Part shown: one piece after another, positions 11,836 through 17,038 of the stretch
Layout of the letters: each line of letters starts with the position of its first letter
Numbering within the stretch: position 1 is the first letter of the stretch
Program-made: the position numbers and the translations under genes
Notes under the pieces: model-generated
Seen by the model: the letters and a program-made list of their open reading frames with translations, nothing else
Databases searched by the model: none
Told to the model about the DNA's origin: nothing
Source of the DNA: Sulfurovum sp.
GTDB lineage: Bacteria; Campylobacterota; Campylobacteria; Campylobacterales; Sulfurovaceae
Direction: 5' to 3'
Length of the DNA stretch: 17,038 nucleotides
NCBI GenBank assembly: GCA_027029065.1
Contig: JALVGO010000088.1
Location: 1 to 17,038 of the forward strand

Positions 11836-14682
11836 CTATCTATCCAGCTCTTTTGCCAGATACTCTCCAGTATATGACCCCGTTTTTTCATATTCTGCAG
11901 CCAGTTTCTCAGGGCTTCCCTCTGCGATGATCTGTCCGCCTTTGTTACCGCCCTCCGGTCCCATGTCGATGATATAGTCCGCATTTTTGACCATATCAAG
12001 GTTGTGTTCGATCACCACAACAGAATTGCCCAGATCAACTAGATGATGCAGTACACCCGTCAGCCTGTCCACATCGGCAAAGTGTAGACCAGTTGTAGGC
12101 TCATCAAGGATGTAAAGTGTACGCCCCGTATCTTTACGGCTGAGTTCCTTGCTGAGCTTGATACGCTGCGCCTCACCACCTGAAAGTGTCGTGGCATTCT
12201 GTCCCAAAGTAATGTAGTCAAGCCCTACATCTTTGAGAGTTTTGAGTTTGGCGGCAATGGCAGGGATAGCTTTGAAGAACTCCAGTGCCTCCCCTACACT
12301 CATCGCAAGCACATCTGCGATCGATTTGCCCTTGTAGAGTACTTCGAGTGTCTGTGCGTTGTAGCGGGTGCCATGGCAGGCATCACACTCCACCAGTACA
12401 TCCGGCAAAAAGTGCATCTCGATCTTGATCTGCCCATCCCCCTGACACTTCTCACAGCGCCCGCCTTTGACATTGAAAGAGAAACGTCCTACTTTGTAGC
12501 CACGCAGTTCAGCCTCTTTGGTCTGTGCAAAGAGCTTACGTATCTCATCCATAATGCCTGTGTAGGTTGCAGGGTTTGAGCGTGGCGTACGCCCGATGGG
12601 ACTCTGGTCAAGGTAGATGACTTTATCAAGCTTATCAAGTCCGTTGATCTCCACACCGTCAACCTTGTTGACCTTTTTGGCATGGTTGAGCAGTTCACGT
12701 GCTACGGGTAGCAGTGTCTGAAGGATCAGTGAACTCTTCCCGCTGCCGCTTACCCCTGTCACACAGACAAAGTTGTGCAGCGGAATACGTGCCGAGAGCT
12801 TCTCAATGTTGTTTAGTGTGACATTTTTGATCTCTATCCATGCCTCCTGCGGCCTGTCGTGCGGATAGCTGATCTCTTTTTTGCCGTTAAGGTACTGTGC
12901 AGTAAGTGTTTTGGCTTTGAGCATCTTCTTCTGCTCTCCTGCGAAAACCACCTCTCCGCCAAATGCACCCGCACCAGGACCGATGTCCACAATATAGTCT
13001 GCCGCCATGATCGTCTCTTTGTCATGCTCGACGACAATAACGGAGTTGCCCTTCTCTTTGAGCGAATTGAGGGTACGGATCAGCTTCATTGTATCGCGCT
13101 CATGCAGTCCGATGCTTGGCTCATCGAGTACATACATCACCCCCGTCAGCCCTGAACCGATCTGCGAAGCGATACGGATACGCTGTGCCTCCCCGCCGGA
13201 AATGGTACGTGCATCACGGCTGAGGGTAATGTACCCAAGCCCTACATCATAAAGGAAGTAAAGACGCTCTTTGATCTCCTTGAGAATCGACTCGGCGATC
13301 ATCTGCTGCTGCTCACTCAGGTGTGAGAAGTTGGCATCGTCAGCAAAGTAGGCGTAACTCTCTTCTATAGGCATATCGATGATGTCGGCAATATTATGCC
13401 CCTCGATCCTGACAGCCAGTGAGCGTGGACGCAGGCGGTGCCCCTGACACTTGTCACACACCTTTTCGGTCATATACTCACTCATATCCTTTTCATCTTT
13501 GAACATATCCTGCGCGAACTTCACAACGCCTGGCCATTCACGCTTTAGCTTGTGGCGCTTCCATGTGAAATCCACTGTCGAACCATTGCCGTACAAAATC
13601 GCCTTCTGCTCATGACTCTCAAGCTCTCCATAGGGTTTGTGAATGTCAATGCCGTTTTGTTCACAAAAGGCATTGAGGAACTTTGTGTAGTAACTTTTGT
13701 TGAAGCCGTACATGATCTTGACTGCACCCTTGTCGATGCTCAGATCAGGGTCGATCACCTTTTTGAGGTCAATGGTGTAGCGGATACCCAATCCGTCACA
13801 GGCAGGACAAGCCCCCTTTGGCGAGTTAAACGAGAAACTCACCGGCTCAAGCGGCTCAAAACTGATCTTACAGTCAAAACAGGCAAGGTGCTCTGAGTAG
13901 TGGTAGTCTTTGCGCTCCAAACCAAGCTCCTCATGGTTGAGTACCTCTATCTCCATCTCACCGTAACTCTCTTTGAGCGCCTTTTCGACATCCTGCCCTA
14001 TCCTGTCACGGCTCTCCTCTTTGACTACCACACGGTCGATGACCACTTTGATGGTATGCTTTTTGGTTTTGGAGAGTTCTATCTCATCATCAAGGCGCAC
14101 CATCACCCCGTCGATCATCGCACGCACATATCCTTTGTGGCGGAGAGATTCAAGCATATCGGCAAAGGTTCCCTTCTTCTCCTTGACCAGCGGTGCCATG
14201 ATGATCAGCTTGGCACCCTCCGGCAATTTAAGCACCTCTTCGATGATATCTGCTGCACTCATGGATGATATAGGCTTGCCGCACTGGTGGCAATACTGTC
14301 TTCCCACACGGGCAAAGAGCAGACGCAGGTAGTCGTAGATCTCAGTGATGGTTCCCACTGTTGAACGCGGATTTTTTGAAGTGGTCTTCTGATCGATGGC
14401 AATGGCAGGCGTAAGCCCCTCTATCTTGTCTACATCGGGTTTTCCCACACGTCCGAGGAACTGACGTGCATAGCTTGAAAGCGACTCGATATAACGGCGC
14501 TGCCCTTCGGCATAGAGTGTGGAAAATGCCAGCGTAGACTTACCCGAACCGGAAATACCGGTAATCACCACCAATTCATTTTTAGGGATCTCAATGTCAA
14601 TATTTTTAAGATTGTTCTCTTTGGCACCATAGACCTGTATCATCGATCGCTTCTGTTTCAATGTCTTTCCTCTTACTGCCAT
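11836..14682 (-). CDS. uvrA: Excinuclease ABC subunit A
   Basis: UvrA is the damage-sensing ATPase that loads UvrB in nucleotide excision repair. The 948-residue protein has two ABC modules: Walker A loops at 42-50 (GISGSGKST) and 643-651 (GVSGSGKSS), signatures ISGGEAQ at 494-500 and LSGGEAQ at 833-839, and Walker B motifs ending LDEPS (519-523) and LDEPT (859-863). Zinc fingers are C268/C271/C292/C295 and C743/C746/C766/C769, each CxxC-x20ish-CxxC. The start is doubtful: the ATG at 14680-14682 lacks a ribosome-binding site, while a TTG at 14659-14661 has AGAGGAAAG six bases before it and brings the start nearer to the usual UvrA N-terminus. It has its own promoter just past the TSUP gene. 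No other uvr gene is adjacent, as is usual. Confidence 0.98.
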   Translation of the reverse strand: MAVRGKTLKQKRSMIQVYGAKENNLKNIDIEIPKNELVVITGISGSGKSTLAFSTLYAEGQRRYIESLSSYARQFLGRVGKPDVDKIEGLTPAIAIDQKTTSKNPRSTVGTITEIYDYLRLLFARVGRQYCHQCGKPISSMSAADIIEEVLKLPEGAKLIIMAPLVKEKKGTFADMLESLRHKGYVRAMIDGVMVRLDDEIELSKTKKHTIKVVIDRVVVKEESRDRIGQDVEKALKESYGEMEIEVLNHEELGLERKDYHYSEHLACFDCKISFEPLEPVSFSFNSPKGACPACDGLGIRYTIDLKKVIDPDLSIDKGAVKIMYGFNKSYYTKFLNAFCEQNGIDIHKPYGELESHEQKAILYGNGSTVDFTWKRHKLKREWPGVVKFAQDMFKDEKDMSEYMTEKVCDKCQGHRLRPRSLAVRIEGHNIADIIDMPIEESYAYFADDANFSHLSEQQQMIAESILKEIKERLYFLYDVGLGYITLSRDARTISGGEAQRIRIASQIGSGLTGVMYVLDEPSIGLHERDTMKLIRTLNSLKEKGNSVIVVEHDKETIMAADYIVDIGPGAGAFGGEVVFAGEQKKMLKAKTLTAQYLNGKKEISYPHDRPQEAWIEIKNVTLNNIEKLSARIPLHNFVCVTGVSGSGKSSLILQTLLPVARELLNHAKKVNKVDGVEINGLDKLDKVIYLDQSPIGRTPRSNPATYTGIMDEIRKLFAQTKEAELRGYKVGRFSFNVKGGRCEKCQGDGQIKIEMHFLPDVLVECDACHGTRYNAQTLEVLYKGKSIADVLAMSVGEALEFFKAIPAIAAKLKTLKDVGLDYITLGQNATTLSGGEAQRIKLSKELSRKDTGRTLYILDEPTTGLHFADVDRLTGVLHHLVDLGNSVVVIEHNLDMVKNADYIIDMGPEGGNKGGQIIAEGSPEKLAAEYEKTGSYTGEYLAKELDR

Positions 14683-14704
14683 ATCGGCAGAAAATCAATC
14701 TGGG

Positions 14705-14713
14705 ATTATAGCA
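14705..14713 (-). promoter_or_regulatory. Extended -10 promoter of uvrA
   Basis: The minus strand reads TGCTATAAT, a consensus extended -10. Transcription would start near 14698, about 16 bases before the ATG or 37 before the TTG alternative. No LexA-type box is evident to me. It lies in the 49-bp gap between the TSUP gene and uvrA. Confidence 0.75.
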
Positions 14714-14731
14714 TATTTCAAACAGAAAGGA

Positions 14732-15475
14732 TCAAACAAAAAACATCTTTTTGACCAAAATCACCAATGATGCAAGATAGAGTACTACCAGTGCTGCTTT
14801 ATGGTGGGTGTCATGGACATGGTCTTTGAGCCAGATACCGAGAAATACACCAACAAGCGATGCGACAGCGACAATGAGTCCGTTAGCAAAATCGATCGTA
14901 CCGATCATCATACGGCTGGCAAACCCCGCGATGGAAGAGAAAACCACAAAGAAGAGCCCTGCACTGATCGCTTTTTTGAGCGGATAGTGCAGCAATCCTA
15001 CCAAAATAGGTGTCAGTATGACCGATCCGCCGATCCCCAGTGTAATGGAGAAGATACCGATAATCAGCCCGATACCAAACAGCACACCTTTATTGAGCGT
15101 TTTGGTATGCGAATCGTCGGTATGGTTTTGGGAAAATACCAGACGCCAGAGTGCAAAGATAAGAATGCCCAAAAAGAGTACCTGAAGCACCCTGTCTGAG
15201 ACAAAGTGGGTCACATAGCCGCCAAGATACCCTCCGACAAAGCCGCCAATACCAACAAAGATCCCCTCTCCAATGATCAGCGAACCTTTTTTCCAGTTCA
15301 GGTAGGAGCCAAAGACCGAGCTGAAGACCATCTGGACAATGGAGATACCGATGGCATCTTTGATCCCAAAACCGATCGCGATCAGTATCGGCACAAGGAT
15401 CATCCCCCCACCGATACCGAAAAATCCTGACATTGCACCGATAAAGGTACCCACCAGTGCCAGTTCTACAAACAT
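14732..15475 (-). CDS. TSUP-family (TauE/SafE, DUF81) permease
   Basis: Members of this family move organic or sulphur-containing anions (sulphite, sulphoacetate, thiosulphate) across the cytoplasmic membrane; the substrate here is unknown. The 247-residue protein has the two internally repeated halves of the family: GFFGIGGGMILVPIL (17-31) matches ITLGIGGSVILTPIL (144-158), and VFSSVFG (50-56) matches VFSSIAG (178-184). About eight membrane helices are expected. Loops at 117-123 and 218-225 are rich in histidine and aspartate (DHVHDTHH), a possible metal-binding feature. The start ATG follows AGAGGAG. It is the last gene of the operon that includes mog and two small ORFs, 17 bp after the 49-residue ORF. 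Confidence 0.9.
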   Translation of the reverse strand: MFVELALVGTFIGAMSGFFGIGGGMILVPILIAIGFGIKDAIGISIVQMVFSSVFGSYLNWKKGSLIIGEGIFVGIGGFVGGYLGGYVTHFVSDRVLQVLFLGILIFALWRLVFSQNHTDDSHTKTLNKGVLFGIGLIIGIFSITLGIGGSVILTPILVGLLHYPLKKAISAGLFFVVFSSIAGFASRMMIGTIDFANGLIVAVASLVGVFLGIWLKDHVHDTHHKAALVVLYLASLVILVKKMFFV

Positions 15476-15492
15476 CTACAGACTCCTCTCAT

Positions 15493-15642
15493 CTACAGGA
15501 AAAAAATGCCGATCATCAGCGCAAAAAAGGGGATCATCGCTGTCATATAGACTACTCTCTGTGTTTTGAGTGCCTTGAATACACCCCAAAAGAACAGCAC
15601 AAGTGTCACCAGAAAGATCACGATCAGTGTCAGATTATTCAT
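15493..15642 (-). CDS. Small membrane protein, 49 residues, unknown
   Basis: The product is almost wholly hydrophobic, with two helices at about 4-23 and 31-48 joined by a short basic turn (KALKTQR), so both ends probably face the periplasm. The ATG at 15640-15642 has GGAG seven bases upstream and overlaps the end of the preceding ORF by 8 bases, pointing to coupled translation. The frame extends further upstream, but that part only shadows the 73-residue ORF. I recognise no family. Its place directly before the TSUP gene makes a role as a small partner of that permease possible, but this is only inference. Confidence 0.65.
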   Translation of the reverse strand: MNNLTLIVIFLVTLVLFFWGVFKALKTQRVVYMTAMIPFFALMIGIFFL

Positions 15643-15856
15643 TGACTTTCTCCAACTCCTCTTTGTAGAGCCTATCGACCATATGGATGCTCTCAAGCGC
15701 ATTGAGGAGTATCTTTTTGGTTGAAGCAAGCGGTTTCATGTGAATATTCGTCATCTGCTTGTCGATCGTCTCGTCCGTTACCAGTGCCATGACCTCTTTC
15801 TCCAGTGATGCCACGATCTCCTGAATATTTTTCTCGATCAGCTGCATATCCATCAT
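15635..15856 (-). CDS. Small helical protein, 73 residues, unknown
   Basis: An acidic, fully helical cytoplasmic protein rich in methionine (MMDMQLIEKNIQEIVASLEK...), with no cysteine and no membrane segment. Its first ATG overlaps the mog stop codon (ATGATGG), and AAAGG lies just upstream. A second ATG three bases on is slightly better spaced. The end overlaps the 49-residue membrane ORF by 8 bases. The overlaps at both ends and good ribosome-binding sites support a real gene. No family is recognised. It could be a small regulator or adaptor of its neighbours; nothing in the sequence decides this. Confidence 0.65.
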   Translation of the reverse strand: MMDMQLIEKNIQEIVASLEKEVMALVTDETIDKQMTNIHMKPLASTKKILLNALESIHMVDRLYKEELEKVNE

Positions 15857-16386
15857 TTAGCCTTTGGGCGGAAAACTTTGATGACCTCTTCGTTGGCCTC
15901 CATGTAGTGTCCGCCAATAAGGTCGATGCAGTAAGGTACTGCCGGGAAAACAGCATCGAGACACTCACGGATCGATTTGGGTTTTCCCGGAAGATTGATA
16001 ATGAGTGATCCATTACAGATACCGGCTGTCTGACGGGAGAGAATGGCGGTGGGTACATACTGAAGGCTCACCGCACGCATCTGCTCACCAAAGCCCGGCA
16101 GCAGCTTCTGGCAGACATTCTCTGTCGCTTCGGTCGTTACATCTCTTGGGGCTGGTCCCGTACCGCCAGTGGTGACGATCAGGTCACACTTTTTGTCACG
16201 TGACAGCTCTATGAGTGTCGTCTCGATGACACTCTGCTCATCGGGAATACAGCGGTACTCATATTCGCACTTATTGAGCAGATACTCCTTCATCGTATCC
16301 ATGATCGCCACACCGGAAATATCTTCATAAATCCCCTGTGATGCCCTGTCACTCGTTGTTACTACACCAATTCGTATCGTATCCAT
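15853..16386 (-). CDS. mog: Molybdopterin adenylyltransferase
   Basis: Mog adenylates molybdopterin with ATP so that molybdate can be inserted, the penultimate step of molybdenum cofactor synthesis, in the cytoplasm. The 177-residue protein resembles E. coli MogA closely: SDRAS at 12-16, D49 in IPDEQ, TTGGTGPAPRD at 72-82 with D82, and PGFGEQMR at 97-104. D49 and D82 correspond to the catalytic aspartates of the E. coli enzyme. The C-terminal part is shorter than in E. coli, between ECLD and VPYCIDL. The FGEQMR and LSRQ motifs favour Mog over MoaB. The ATG has AGGA at six bases and lies 3 bp after the SDR stop codon; its own stop overlaps the next ORF. No other Moco gene is nearby. Confidence 0.93.
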   Translation of the reverse strand: MDTIRIGVVTTSDRASQGIYEDISGVAIMDTMKEYLLNKCEYEYRCIPDEQSVIETTLIELSRDKKCDLIVTTGGTGPAPRDVTTEATENVCQKLLPGFGEQMRAVSLQYVPTAILSRQTAGICNGSLIINLPGKPKSIRECLDAVFPAVPYCIDLIGGHYMEANEEVIKVFRPKAK

Positions 16387-16389
16387 CTG

Positions 16390-17038
16390 TTATCCTGTCT
16401 TCAATAAGATTTTGTCAAGTAAAGTTGTACTCAAAACTCTCTTTAAAAAGCCTAAAATCACCGTCGCTTTGGTGATGTAGTAGCGCGGTTTGGGTACATC
16501 GGCAAGGATGATACGGTGCACAACCTGCGCTACAGAGACCGCCTCTTCGTTAAACGGCACTTCACTCTTTTTGGCAGCAAGGTTTCTGGCGTACTTTTGG
16601 GCAAAGACCGAGTGTTCTATGTCTACATTCTCCCGCAGTTTCTGCATGGCATTTTTGCGGAAATTGCTGGTGATGGGACCGGTGTTGAGCAGTACCGGAT
16701 AGATGTTTGTACCCGCAAGCTCAAGACGCAAGGTATCGGTCAACCCCTCAATGGCGTATTTGCTGGCATTGTAGGCACCGCGCCCAAAGAGTGACACAAG
16801 CCCCAGTACCGATGAGTGCTGGATGATCTTGCCATACCCCTGTTTTCGCATAACGGGGATGATCTGTCTGGTACACTCATGCAGTCCGAATACATTGGTC
16901 TCAAACTGCTCCCGCAGTACATCGGTGCGGATGTCCTCAATGGCGCCGGGCTGTCCGTAACCGGCATTGTTGAACCAGACATCGATGCTGCCCTCTTTTT
17001 TCAGTACGGTTTCAATGACTGCCTTAATCTGCTCAGGC
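16390..17038 (-). CDS. Short-chain dehydrogenase/reductase, 3' part (cut by the window edge)
   Basis: An NAD(P)-dependent oxidoreductase of the classical SDR family. The frame is open from the right edge at 17038 to the stop at 16390-16392, giving about 215 residues. The N-terminal TGxxxGxG cofactor loop lies outside the window. Visible motifs are NNAGYG, the catalytic serine in HSSVLG and the catalytic pair YNASK, followed by the GPI segment typical of SDRs. The C-terminal segment (KRVLSTTLLDKILLKTG) is hydrophobic and basic, which could associate with membrane. ATGs inside (for example 16851) are not starts, because the conserved NNAG motif lies before them. The substrate cannot be told. 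It is the first visible gene of the mog operon, 3 bp before mog. Confidence 0.9.
   Translation of the reverse strand, partial: PEQIKAVIETVLKKEGSIDVWFNNAGYGQPGAIEDIRTDVLREQFETNVFGLHECTRQIIPVMRKQGYGKIIQHSSVLGLVSLFGRGAYNASKYAIEGLTDTLRLELAGTNIYPVLLNTGPITSNFRKNAMQKLRENVDIEHSVFAQKYARNLAAKKSEVPFNEEAVSVAQVVHRIILADVPKPRYYITKATVILGFLKRVLSTTLLDKILLKTG

Overview
The window looks like a chromosomal segment from a Campylobacterota (Epsilonproteobacteria) bacterium, most likely a Sulfurovum/Sulfurimonas-type chemolithotroph. The grounds are a single-chain CcsBA cytochrome c synthetase of the Helicobacter type, a GreA that begins MQKEPM, a PolA N-terminus of the TIIDTFGFFFR type, and promoters that mostly consist of a strong TATAAT (often TGnTATAAT) with no clear -35 box. 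The genus is inference. I saw no rRNA, tRNA, CRISPR array, transposase or phage gene.

Left part (1-2030, mostly minus strand): the 5' end of an unidentified gene leaves the left edge. Its promoter lies between two copies of a 20-bp inverted-repeat operator. Upstream of it lie argC (arginine synthesis), a 365-bp non-coding region holding a 221-bp inverted-repeat (REP/MITE-like) element plus nine tandem ATTCCTA heptamers, and greA (transcript cleavage factor), whose stop codon lies inside the last heptamer.

Middle part (2030-8100): surE and tcdA form a plus-strand pair joined by an ATGA overlap. It is transcribed divergently from greA out of a very compact shared promoter region. tcdA abuts, stop codon to stop codon, a convergent gene for an exported coiled-coil protein of unknown function. 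A short intergenic region with degenerate repeats and a terminator precedes ccsBA, the fused ResB/CcsA haem exporter and cytochrome c haem lyase.

Right part (8100-17038): polA (all three domains apparently active) is divergent from a tandem pair of small paralogous two-helix membrane proteins of unknown function. These converge on uvrA (excision repair ATPase). Upstream of uvrA is a tightly packed minus-strand operon: an SDR oxidoreductase (cut by the right edge), mog (molybdopterin adenylyltransferase), a 73-aa helical protein, a 49-aa membrane protein and a TSUP-family anion permease. Most of the window is ordinary housekeeping. The parts that deserve a second look are the operator pair at the left edge, the inverted-repeat element, the duplicated membrane proteins, the exported coiled-coil protein and the two small proteins of the mog operon.
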